Assembly: GCF_004402375.1 (NCBI RefSeq)
Contig: NZ_SOGJ01000012.1
Coordinates: forward strand, 66,342-130,341
Direction of reading: 5' to 3'
Source: Cryobacterium breve
Lineage (GTDB): Bacteria; Actinomycetota; Actinomycetes; Actinomycetales; Microbacteriaceae
DNA: 64,000 bases
Under the pieces are notes generated by a model. That model was not told the origin of the DNA, did no database searches, and saw only the letters and a list, made by a program, of their open reading frames with translations. Shown here in pieces: positions 51,104 through 58,089 of the stretch (position 1 is the stretch's first letter; the number at the start of each line of letters is the position of its first letter). A program made the position numbers and the translations under genes.

Positions 51104-51407
51104 CAACGGGCCCGAACCCACACCGTGGGAACTCATGCGAGGGCTAACTCGTGTGGAAGAAGCCATCCACCAGCTCGGCGGCAAAGTCGTCTCGCTCGAG
51201 CTATACACCGCCGACCAGCTGCGCGTCAGCTCCCGGCTCCGCGACCTCGAAACCGGCATCCGGGATTCGAAGACCGCCGAGACAGCCGCTGAGAACCGCG
51301 CCGACGACCAACGCACCCGCAACCGATGGACGGTCATCGCCCTGGTCGGCGGCCCGTTCATTTCGGCGATCGTCGTTTTTCTGATTCAAGGAGGTTTCCG
51401 CGTATGA
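51096..51407 (+). CDS. XhlA-like coiled-coil membrane protein (lysis-associated)
   Basis: 103 residues from GTG 51096. Coiled coil (residues about 15-75) followed by one C-terminal helix (WTVIALVGGPFISAIVVFLI), the haemolysin XhlA layout. With the holin candidate downstream it probably belongs to the lysis cassette. Confidence 0.65.
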   Translation: MADNGPEPTPWELMRGLTRVEEAIHQLGGKVVSLELYTADQLRVSSRLRDLETGIRDSKTAETAAENRADDQRTRNRWTVIALVGGPFISAIVVFLIQGGFRV

Positions 51408-52018
51408 CCGCACGACGAGGCGTAGGCCCAAATATCGTGACCCTGCTCGCACTCATCGGCGTGCTCGGCGCGCTGGTGTTCCTGATGGGCACCGTTGACC
51501 GGCAAGGCCGAGAGTTGACCGCGGTCTCCGCGAGCAACGATGCCCTGCACTCGCAGGTGGAAGACGCGGGCGAAACCCCGGTCGCCCCACTCGCCAAGGC
51601 AGTCACGGGGCAGGCGGGAGAAGCCGGGGCAATGGGATCGATAGGCAAGCCGGGGCGTGATGGTCCCGCACCGACCTCGGAACAGGTGGCGTCGTCCGTC
51701 GCCGCGTTCTGCGCACTGCGCCTGGACTGTGCCGGGGCGGCAGGCCCAATCGGCCCGGTTGCCCCGCCCCTCATTCCGAGGGACGGCATCGATGGCGTGG
51801 ATGGGGCAGACTCCACCGTCCCTGGTGACAAGGGCGCGACTGGTGCTGACTCCCAAGTCCCCGGCCCGACCGGCACCGGTATCGCGTCCATCGCCTGCCA
51901 GGACGACGGGTACTGGCTCTTCACCCTCACCCAGCCCGACAACACCACAACCACCCTGACCGTCGCCGGCCCCTGCCGCGTCGACCCAACCACCCCACCC
52001 GAAGGAGCCACACCATGA
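51404..52018 (+). CDS. Membrane-anchored collagen-like protein
   Basis: 204 residues. N-terminal helix (IVTLLALIGVLGALVFLMGT), then Gly-x-y stretches (GQAGEAGAMGSIGKPGRDGP; GDKGATGADSQVPGPTGTG) around a short Cys-containing region, ending in a beta-like tail with two Cys. Located between XhlA-like and holin-like genes; exported and probably trimeric. Role unknown. Confidence 0.7.
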   Translation: MTARRGVGPNIVTLLALIGVLGALVFLMGTVDRQGRELTAVSASNDALHSQVEDAGETPVAPLAKAVTGQAGEAGAMGSIGKPGRDGPAPTSEQVASSVAAFCALRLDCAGAAGPIGPVAPPLIPRDGIDGVDGADSTVPGDKGATGADSQVPGPTGTGIASIACQDDGYWLFTLTQPDNTTTTLTVAGPCRVDPTTPPEGATP

Positions 52019-52329
52019 CCGATCTCTTTGTCCCCATCCATGACCGTGCAATCGCCTACATCCGCACGTTCGTCCCCCTGGTTATCGGCTCAGCCCTCGG
52101 CTGGGCGCTGCTCACGTTCACCTGGCTCGGCGACTTCCTCAGCTCGGCCGCCACATTCCTGCCCCCGGACGTGTCGCCGCGCGTGCTCCTGAACGCCGCG
52201 GCTACCGCCGCAGTCATCGCCCTCTACTACTGGGGCGCACGGCAGCTCGGCAAGCGCTGGCCCAAGGCGGAGAAGTGGCTGCTCGGCTCAAGTGCTGTCC
52301 CTACCTACACCGCCAAACACACCGCGTAA
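52015..52329 (+). CDS. Holin candidate
   Basis: 104 residues, ATGA overlap. Two hydrophobic helices (FVPLVIGSALGWALLTFTWL and LLNAAATAAVIALYYWGARQ) and a basic C-terminus. Last gene before the main late terminator, so a holin is likely. Confidence 0.75.
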   Translation: MTDLFVPIHDRAIAYIRTFVPLVIGSALGWALLTFTWLGDFLSSAATFLPPDVSPRVLLNAAATAAVIALYYWGARQLGKRWPKAEKWLLGSSAVPTYTAKHTA

Positions 52330-52343
52330 CCCTTTGCACGACA

Positions 52344-52388
52344 ATGGCCCCGGCCGTCCTCTTCGGAGGGCGGCCGGGGCCATTTTTT
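52344..52388 (+). terminator. Late-operon rho-independent terminator
   Basis: 13-bp stem (52344-52356 with 52371-52383, ATGGCCCCGGCCG) and six Ts (52383-52388). Confidence 0.9.
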
Positions 52389-52394
52389 GCTGAG

Positions 52395-52802
52395 CTAGTT
52401 GTAGGCGAGTTCTCTCTGGACTACAGGCACGTTCGCTACGGACTCTCTGAACCTGAACCGCGTTTTCTTGCTCGGGTGGCTACCGATTGCAATGAGGAAC
52501 ATACCCATCGATAGGTCCTCATTGACTTCCATTTCAGGCCCGACGGCTTCTGTGTCATCGCTGTCCATGACGACGAGTGAAAAATTCCTCGCGAACGCGA
52601 CGGCAACGTTTGCATGACCGCCGATAGAACGAACCCGAAGAACGACGTCGCTCACATGTTCATACGGCATAGCAACAACCAACGGCTGGCTACCGTCCTC
52701 CGCACGGAACGGGAGAGTCACGCGGTGCTGACCGACGGCAATTGTCTTCATCACACGGCGTGTGGCATCGTCGCGATTCATCGAGTTGTTCCGACTTGTC
52801 AT
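52395..52802 (-). CDS. Uncharacterised cargo protein 2 of two-gene unit
   Basis: 135 residues, start ATG overlapping the TGA of the upstream gene. Beta-rich (HRVTLPFRAEDGSQPLVVAM, FARNFSLVVMDSDD). The ending closely precedes the late terminator from the other strand. No family recognised; no signal peptide or helix. Confidence 0.65.
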   Translation of the reverse strand: MTSRNNSMNRDDATRRVMKTIAVGQHRVTLPFRAEDGSQPLVVAMPYEHVSDVVLRVRSIGGHANVAVAFARNFSLVVMDSDDTEAVGPEMEVNEDLSMGMFLIAIGSHPSKKTRFRFRESVANVPVVQRELAYN

Positions 52803-53209
52803 CGCCGTGCCCTTCGCTCGGTATAGGTGTCGTGGATCGCATCGTACGACGTTCCAAACGATTCTTGCACGTTTTGCTGTGAATATATGGGTTGAATTAT
52901 CACGGGGTCAATCGCTCCGTGTAGGCCGTCATGCCTATGAACGTTGTTATGACAGCAGTCGATAGAGGCAATCTCTTGCCAATTGCCGGAACCGTTACGC
53001 TCAGTGTAGATCACGGCGTAGCTGACAAGTTGACCGTTCCACTCAACCCGACGCATGGTGATCCGACTGAGCTCATCGAGCTGGACAGGAACGACGGACT
53101 GCTCGCACTCCTCTACCGGAGGAGGGTCCCACAGCTCGCTGGGCGGGATGGCTGCAACCGCGCGCCGTGCGCGGCGCTCATTCGCAGCTACTTGATCCTT
53201 TCTCGCCAT
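52799..53209 (-). CDS. Uncharacterised cargo protein 1 (DUF7718-like His-rich region)
   Basis: 136 residues from ATG at 53209 with GGGG upstream. Helical N-terminus, then beta strands (VSYAVIYTERNGSGNWQEIA) and CCHNNVHRHDGLHG, a His cluster similar to DUF7718 proteins. The coding sequence is visibly lower in GC than the flanking phage genes. ATGA coupling to the next gene suggests a functional pair, perhaps a toxin-antitoxin or exclusion unit. Confidence 0.65.
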   Translation of the reverse strand: MARKDQVAANERRARRAVAAIPPSELWDPPPVEECEQSVVPVQLDELSRITMRRVEWNGQLVSYAVIYTERNGSGNWQEIASIDCCHNNVHRHDGLHGAIDPVIIQPIYSQQNVQESFGTSYDAIHDTYTERRARR

Positions 53210-53384
53210 AGTTCCCCAACCCTACTGCGCTCGTGCCGCCAGCTTGCACACCCACGGGCCCCCTAATGGGACTCGCGCCGACGTAATGGACCTCTCCGCC
53301 AACTGAGGACGCGCGCGACGCTTGGCCACGGTACTGCAGGTCTGGTTCGGCCCAAGTTAGGCCTGAGGTTTCACGCACTCGTGG

Positions 53385-53516
53385 TTATCGCGTGAGTACC
53401 GCAGTGCGGCACGACGGGCACACCCAGTACGGGTGGGTGGTCGTGCCGCCGGCCACGCAGCTCGTCAAGCAGTTCGGGCAGTGCGGCGGATCTATGGTGT
53501 CGAGGTCGTCATCCAT
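53385..53516 (-). CDS. Zinc-ribbon microprotein A (43 aa)
   Basis: CPNCLTSC and CPSC flank HPYWV: a compact zinc ribbon. Near-identical to the protein at 54118-54246. TACACT seven bases before the ATG indicates a leaderless mRNA. Function unknown; nucleic-acid or protein binding likely. Confidence 0.75.
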   Translation of the reverse strand: MDDDLDTIDPPHCPNCLTSCVAGGTTTHPYWVCPSCRTAVLTR

Positions 53517-53546
53517 GCCGGGGAGTGTACGCCGCGGTCCTGTCAG

Positions 53547-53996
53547 CTAGTCACAGGTGGTCTTGATCAGGCTGAGCAGCGAGGCGAGTTGCCCGCCGGA
53601 GAGGTTCGGCACCGTGCCGCCTTCGAACCGTGCTTCCATGTTCAGGATGATCGTCGTGCTGTCCTTCCCGTCCTCGATGTCCAGGCAGACGTTTGCAGCG
53701 CGGCCTAGTGATCGCTCGCGGGCTAGGCCTGGGTCTATCGTGCCGAGGGCTGCGAGGAATACCGCGTCGTCGTAGCTTGCGTCGGATGCGTCGGCCGGTG
53801 TTGCCGCCGCGGCGGGTGCTTCCACGACTGAGGGGATATCTGTCGGCCATGGCGTCGGTGACCACGTGGGGGTGGGGCTGATGGTGGGTGTGGGTGCCGC
53901 CGTGGCCGTTGTGTCCACGGCGATCTCGCTCGGTTCCGCTGAGCACCCGGCCAGCAGTAGAACGGTTGCGGTGATGGCGACGGCGCGCAGCTTCAT
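53547..53996 (-). CDS. DUF732-like lipoprotein
   Basis: 149 residues from ATG 53994-53996 with AGGGGAA upstream; an upstream extension is not supported. Lipobox LLAGC, Pro/Thr-rich linker, then YDDAVFLAALGTIDPGLA, CLDIEDGKD and LSGGQLASLLSLIKTTC, the DUF732 pattern with two Cys. Exported, probably surface exposed in the lysogen. Confidence 0.75.
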   Translation of the reverse strand: MKLRAVAITATVLLLAGCSAEPSEIAVDTTATAAPTPTISPTPTWSPTPWPTDIPSVVEAPAAAATPADASDASYDDAVFLAALGTIDPGLARERSLGRAANVCLDIEDGKDSTTIILNMEARFEGGTVPNLSGGQLASLLSLIKTTCD

Positions 53997-54117
53997 GGTT
54001 CCCCTGTTCGATATCGGGAGTCTATCGGCGGCATGCTCGCGCCCACCGTGCTCGGCGCCATAGCCTTCCCTCACCCGACTCCGCGACCCTCCCCCGCCGC
54101 GGGTGGCGGGACCTCGC

Positions 54118-54246
54118 TCAGCGCGTGAGTACCGCAGTTCGGCACGACGGGCACACCCAATAGGGATGCGTCGTCGTTCCGCCCGGTGCGCAAACAGTCA
54201 GGCATGCTGGGCAATGCGGGGGGTCGATCCATGCGAGGTCATCCAT
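54118..54246 (-). CDS. Zinc-ribbon microprotein B (42 aa)
   Basis: CPACLTVC and CPSC zinc ribbon; the C-terminal half (TTTHPYWVCPSCRTAVLTR) is identical to microprotein A. TACATT seven bases before the ATG, same leaderless layout. The pair is a local duplication. Confidence 0.75.
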   Translation of the reverse strand: MDDLAWIDPPHCPACLTVCAPGGTTTHPYWVCPSCRTAVLTR

Positions 54247-54296
54247 GCCCGGGAATGTATGACCTGGCGCCGCCACCCGCGAGAGGCCCGTCGAAT

Positions 54297-54734
54297 TCAG
54301 TAGCGGCTCAGGTACTGCTCCGTCATCAGATTGATGTTGGCAACGCGGGGAATCGCGTCCTTCCACCGGCCGTCACCGCACGCAGAATATGCTTGCGACA
54401 GATCATCCAGCATGACATTGAGGTAACCCTGCTGCTCCTCATCGGGCATGTCTGTCTGGCTCAGCAAATCCCACGACGTTCCGAGCGAATCGCAGGCAGC
54501 GTCCGTGCTTCCGTTCATCAGGATGTCATCTGTCGAGTCGTAGAGGTCGCTGACGTTCGTCGCCACACCCTCTTCGCTAATGTCCGGCAACGGTTCATCG
54601 TGGCCGTCCGCTTCCCACATCTGCTCCCGGACGTGGAGCGCCTCGGCCGCCTTGTCCCTGGCGCTATCGGCCGCCGACGTGCACCCGGTGAGCAACAACA
54701 GCGCACTCGCACAGGCGATCAGGACAAGTTTCAT
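54297..54734 (-). CDS. Prophage lipoprotein
   Basis: 145 residues with GGGGGAA before the ATG. Lipobox LLTGC at about residue 18, then a helical, acidic domain with Cys at about residues 80 and 118 (DAACDSLG, YSACGDGRW). No family recognised. Adjacent to microprotein B as the DUF732-like gene is to A. Confidence 0.7.
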   Translation of the reverse strand: MKLVLIACASALLLLTGCTSAADSARDKAAEALHVREQMWEADGHDEPLPDISEEGVATNVSDLYDSTDDILMNGSTDAACDSLGTSWDLLSQTDMPDEEQQGYLNVMLDDLSQAYSACGDGRWKDAIPRVANINLMTEQYLSRY

Positions 54735-54758
54735 GGTTCCCCCATTGTTGGCTTGAGC

Positions 54759-54983
54759 CTATCGCCGGCCGTGACAAGCAGGAGACACCGGCTCGGCCCG
54801 CGTAGCACTGAACGCGTTGTCGAGGGTGACCGGCAGCCTGCTCAGGATTGTTGCCACCATCAGCATGGTAACGGGGAGCGAGATATCCACGCCGAGGTGC
54901 GCATCGAGACCCTCACGATCGGTGATCCCAATCCCCCTTGCCGCTGCCTCAACCACTGCTGAATCCAAAACGATAATAGACAA
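54759..54983 (-). CDS. Possible small protein, uncertain
   Basis: A 74-residue frame from TTG 54981-54983 after GGGATCGGGG (LSIIVLDSAVVEAAARGIGI, then DISLPVTMLMVATILSRLPV). The composition is protein-like and it follows the HTH gene by 35 bases, but the start is weak. Confidence 0.35.
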   Translation of the reverse strand: MSIIVLDSAVVEAAARGIGITDREGLDAHLGVDISLPVTMLMVATILSRLPVTLDNAFSATRAEPVSPACHGRR

Positions 54984-55017
54984 CTGAACCCCGATCCCCT
55001 GCGGCCTGGGGAAACCG

Positions 55018-55236
55018 CTATTCCGCTCCGAGAAGCGAGTCGATGGCAACTCCAAGAGCGGCTGCGATCTCATCCAGTGTGTCAACGTCGATTGCCGTGT
55101 CGCCTGAGAGCATTCTTTCGAACGAAGCCAGCGGTACACCCAAAGACCCGGCGAGGCGCTCGCGCGTCCACCCTTGACGGGCGATCTCAGTATTTACCGA
55201 GTCCGCCACCAGAAGGCGACGTTGCCGCTTCTCCAT
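55018..55236 (-). CDS. XRE-type HTH regulator near attR
   Basis: 72 residues from ATG 55234-55236. HTH IARQGWTRERLAGSLGVPLA then SFERMLSGD. TACGCT (55243-55248) six bases before the ATG gives a leaderless mRNA. Divergent from the HTH gene at 55313; they share a 76-base intergenic region. Confidence 0.75.
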   Translation of the reverse strand: MEKRQRRLLVADSVNTEIARQGWTRERLAGSLGVPLASFERMLSGDTAIDVDTLDEIAAALGVAIDSLLGAE

Positions 55237-55242
55237 ACTTCG

Positions 55243-55260
55243 AGCGTAGTTCAAATGAAC
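55243..55260. promoter_or_regulatory. Promoter and dyad between divergent HTH genes
   Basis: -10 TACGCT on minus (55243-55248) abuts GTTCA-AA-TGAAC (55249-55260). On plus, TAGTTT at 55301-55306 lies six bases before GTG 55313. Confidence 0.5.
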
Positions 55261-55312
55261 TCTCCGCGCGATGGAAACAGGTGTTGCGCACTGGGCGCGA
55301 TAGTTTCGAGCA

Positions 55313-55579
55313 GTGCCGTCCGGAGGAACAACTCAGCCTGGGCCGCTGTCAGTCGCCGTCGCCGAGATCCTGCGCCGCGAGTTCAACCGGTCCGACTTCG
55401 TGTCGCAAAAGGCGCTCGGCGCGGCCGTCGGAATCTCTCAGTCGCAGATGTCAAAGCACCTGCGCGGGGAGCGCGTGCTCGACGTCGACCAGCTCGATGC
55501 ACTCTGCGACGCCCTAAATTTGCAGATCGTCGACGTCGTGCGCTCAGCACAAGCTGCGGCGCGTCGACGCCGGCGTTGA
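55313..55579 (+). CDS. XRE-type HTH regulator, divergent partner
   Basis: 88 residues from GTG 55313. SQKALGAAVGISQSQMSKHL is the HTH; the C-terminus is Arg-rich. TAGTTT six bases before the start is the same -10 as the CI-like gene. Being at the far end of the prophage, it is separate from the main immunity switch. Confidence 0.75.
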   Translation: MPSGGTTQPGPLSVAVAEILRREFNRSDFVSQKALGAAVGISQSQMSKHLRGERVLDVDQLDALCDALNLQIVDVVRSAQAAARRRRR

Positions 55580-55592
55580 TCCTCTTCGGAAC

Positions 55593-55615
55593 CATAGGGT
55601 GCAGCATAAGGTGCA
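55593..55615. promoter_or_regulatory. Putative integrase arm-type sites, right pair
   Basis: CATAGGGTGCA (55593-55603) and CATAAGGTGCA (55605-55615), same spacing and orientation as the left pair at 14087-14109. Confidence 0.6.
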
Positions 55616-55621
55616 TCTCCA

Positions 55622-55649
55622 CCGGGGGCCCGCCATCCGATGCCCCCGG
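55622..55649 (+). terminator. Hairpin after the rightmost HTH gene
   Basis: CCGGGGGC (55622-55629) pairs with GCCCCCGG (55642-55649), 12-base loop, no T-run. Confidence 0.45.
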
Positions 55650-55663
55650 ATGCCAGTGTTTAT

Positions 55664-55709
55664 ATGGAGCCGCCTATCAGAATCGAACTGATGACCTTCT
55701 CATTACGAG
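55664..55709. repeat. attR core (46 bp within tRNA-Thr)
   Basis: Exact copy of 13938-13983. It covers the tRNA 3' end through the anticodon, so integration preserved a complete tRNA here. Confidence 0.95.
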
Positions 55710-55740
55710 TGAGACGCTCTACCGACTGAGCTAAGGCGGC
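55665..55740 (-). tRNA. tRNA-Thr (CGT)
   Basis: Full cloverleaf on minus: acceptor GCCGCCT/AGGCGGC, D-arm AGCTCAGTCGGTAGAGC, anticodon loop CTCGTAA (CGT, reads ACG), T-arm with TTCGATT, discriminator T and encoded CCA. Host attachment site. Confidence 0.95.
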
Positions 55741-55787
55741 GTCACGATTCTTCCTCTCGGAAAACCTCGGTGACACAGCTACCAAGC

Positions 55788-56426
55788 TTAGCCGGTCTTG
55801 AGCGTCATCTCGTACAGGTCGGCAAAGGATGCTGTGACGTGCTCTGCCAGGGGCCGGGTCACATCCGAGTCGGCCCAGCATCGCCAGGCGTGGCGCAGTG
55901 CGGCCACGGCCACCAGGGTGAAAAGCAGTGCGCGCTGTTGCAGCTGCACCGAGTCGGCGCCGAGTTTCGGGTGGTCGGCGACGAAGCGGCGAGTGATGAT
56001 CTCCTGCAGCCGGCCTTCGAAATTGCGCAGGGTGGCCATCCGCATCCCGAACAGATAGGGGTTCTCCTTCATCAGCTGGCGGCGCAGCTGGTGGATCTCC
56101 CGGTCACCCTCGGTGCTCCGGAGGCTGTCCGAGAGCAGCATGGCCAACTGGGCCAGCATGTCCCCCTCGGGTCCGCCGTGCACGAAGGCATCGATCTGCG
56201 GCTCGGAGGCGAGGTCGAGTTCGTCGCCGACGAGCGCGGCATCCTTGGAGGAAAAATAGTTGAAGAAGGTGCGCGGCGAAACGTCGGCCTCCCGGCTGAT
56301 CTCCTCCACGGTGACCTTCTCGAGGCCCCGCTGGCAGGAGAGCGTGAGCACGGCACGCTGAATTGCACGACGCGTGGCGAGCCGCTTGCGTTCGCGCAGG
56401 CCCGGTTCTTCGTGATGCACCGACAT
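55788..56426 (-). CDS. TetR-family transcriptional regulator
   Basis: 212 residues. N-terminal HTH (VTVEEISREADVSPRTFFNY, ending FSSKD) about residues 38-62, then a helical ligand domain; no conserved effector site recognised. The upstream hydrolase gene is 45 bases away on the same strand. May regulate itself or an efflux/hydrolase gene. Confidence 0.9.
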   Translation of the reverse strand: MSVHHEEPGLRERKRLATRRAIQRAVLTLSCQRGLEKVTVEEISREADVSPRTFFNYFSSKDAALVGDELDLASEPQIDAFVHGGPEGDMLAQLAMLLSDSLRSTEGDREIHQLRRQLMKENPYLFGMRMATLRNFEGRLQEIITRRFVADHPKLGADSVQLQQRALLFTLVAVAALRHAWRCWADSDVTRPLAEHVTASFADLYEMTLKTG

Positions 56427-56471
56427 GCCTCAATTCTTACACAGTGCGCAAATCTGCAGTCAGACGGATGC

Positions 56472-58025
56472 TCAGCACTTGGGGTCGGCGGTCGGCACCG
56501 TGCCCTTCAGGAGGTAGTCGTCGACGGCTGAGTTCACGCAGGCGTTCGATTTGTTGTAGGCGGTGTGCCCCTCACCCGTGTAGGTGACGAGCTGGCCGCT
56601 GTCGAGCTGCTCCGAGAGGTTCTCGGCCCACACGTAGGGCGTGGCCGGGTCGTTCGTGGTGCCGATGACCAGGATCGGGTCGGCCCCTTCGGCCGCGATG
56701 GCGGTGCGCTCACCCTCGAATTTATAGGGCCAGTTCGCACAGCCGATGTCGCCGTAGGCCATGTACTTGCCAATGGTCGGGGCCGCCAGTTCGATCTCGG
56801 CGGCCTGCGCGCGCATGGACGCCGGATCGTCGTTGTAGCTGTAGTCGACGCAGTTGATGGCCATGAACGCCTCGGTCGCGTTGTCGCTGTAGGTGCCGTC
56901 GGCGGAGCGGCCGTTGTAGCCGTCCGCGAACTGGAAGGCCAGGTCGGCGTCGCCGCGCAGCACGCTATCGAACATCTCGCTCAGGTTCGGCCACGCGGCG
57001 GCCTGGTAGAGCGGGTAGATGATCGCGGTGAGCAGCGAATTCGCGCCAAGTCGGCGACCGTCGGTGGCCGAGATCGGGCTCACGTCGACCGAGGCCAACA
57101 GGGCGCCGATGGTGTTCATGGCGTCGTCGACGGTGCCGTCGAAGGGGCACTCCTCCCCTGCCAGGCAGTCGGTGAGATAGGAGCGCAGGGCGTTCTCGAA
57201 TCCGGTGGCCTGAACCCGGGTGACGTCGGCGTTCGTGGTGGCCGGGTCGAGCGCGCCGTCGAGGGCGAGTCGGCCGACCCGGTCCGGGTAGAGGTCGGCG
57301 TAGGTCGCGCCGAGGAACGTGCCGTAGGAGTAGCCGAGGAAGTTGAGCTTCTCGTCGCCGAGTGCCGCGCGCAGCAGGTCGAGGTCGCGGGCGGCACTGA
57401 TGCTGTCCACGTGCCCGAGCAGCGCGCCGGTGTTCTGCTGACAGGCGGCGCCAAAGTCCGCAGCGGCGGCGGCCAACTCCTGGATCCAGGCGTCGCTGCC
57501 GCGCTGCGTGGCCGGGAGGCCGTAGAGGTACTCGTCCATTTCGGCTGGTTCGTAGCAGCTCACCGCCGAGGAACGGCCCACCCCACGCGGGTCGAAGCCG
57601 ACGACGTCAAAACCGGCCTGCAGCTTCGCATCCGTTGCATAGTCGAGGGAATCCTTGACGAAGTCGTAGCCAGAGCCACCGGGGCCACCGGGGTTCACGA
57701 GCAGGGAGCCGACCCGGCTGCCCGTGGCAGGATGCCGCACCAGGGCCAGGTCTACCGTGTCGCCACTGCCTGGGTCGGCCCAGTCGAGTGGCGCGGAGGC
57801 CGTGGTGCACTGCAGCCCGGAGCCGCAGTCCTTCCACTTGAGCACCTGGTCGTAGAACGGTTCGAGGTCGGCGCTGACCTTCTCCCCGGTGGGAACCGAG
57901 GTGGATTGGGCCTGCTGCGGCAGAAACAGCGATACGCAGCCGCTCAGCGCCATCGTGAGCACCAGGGCCATGGCCGTGGCCCGGGCTCGCACCGACAGGG
58001 TGCTCAAGCGAGTTCGTCTGGTCAA
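56472..58025 (-). CDS. Secreted alpha/beta hydrolase (tripeptidyl aminopeptidase-like) lipoprotein
   Basis: 517 residues from a TTG at 58023-58025; an AAGAGA-like site is upstream. Lipobox-type LSGC at about residue 29. Oxyanion region VNPGGPGGSG, nucleophile Ser in FLGYSYGTFLGA, Asp in TTNDPATPY and His in GEGHTAYN. Matches exported S33-type peptidases of Actinobacteria that remove N-terminal tripeptides. Probably anchored outside the cell and used for peptide scavenging. Confidence 0.88.
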   Translation of the reverse strand: MTRRTRLSTLSVRARATAMALVLTMALSGCVSLFLPQQAQSTSVPTGEKVSADLEPFYDQVLKWKDCGSGLQCTTASAPLDWADPGSGDTVDLALVRHPATGSRVGSLLVNPGGPGGSGYDFVKDSLDYATDAKLQAGFDVVGFDPRGVGRSSAVSCYEPAEMDEYLYGLPATQRGSDAWIQELAAAAADFGAACQQNTGALLGHVDSISAARDLDLLRAALGDEKLNFLGYSYGTFLGATYADLYPDRVGRLALDGALDPATTNADVTRVQATGFENALRSYLTDCLAGEECPFDGTVDDAMNTIGALLASVDVSPISATDGRRLGANSLLTAIIYPLYQAAAWPNLSEMFDSVLRGDADLAFQFADGYNGRSADGTYSDNATEAFMAINCVDYSYNDDPASMRAQAAEIELAAPTIGKYMAYGDIGCANWPYKFEGERTAIAAEGADPILVIGTTNDPATPYVWAENLSEQLDSGQLVTYTGEGHTAYNKSNACVNSAVDDYLLKGTVPTADPKC

Positions 58026-58089
58026 CGGGTTCTCTTTCTCTCAGCTGAACGTTCAGCGGGCGGCCTCTGCGGCCGACCTGCACACCACG

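Larger units (their letters stand above)
13938..55709. mobile_element. Integrated siphovirus-type prophage
   Basis: Bounded by an exact 46-bp direct repeat (13938-13983 and 55664-55709) that is the 3' part of tRNA-Thr. It contains integrase and immunity genes at the left end, then early replication/recombination, packaging, head, tail and lysis modules in canonical order, and a cargo arm at the right. No disrupted essential structural gene was seen, so it may be functional. Tape measure, Dit and chaperone frameshift indicate a long non-contractile tail. Confidence 0.95.
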
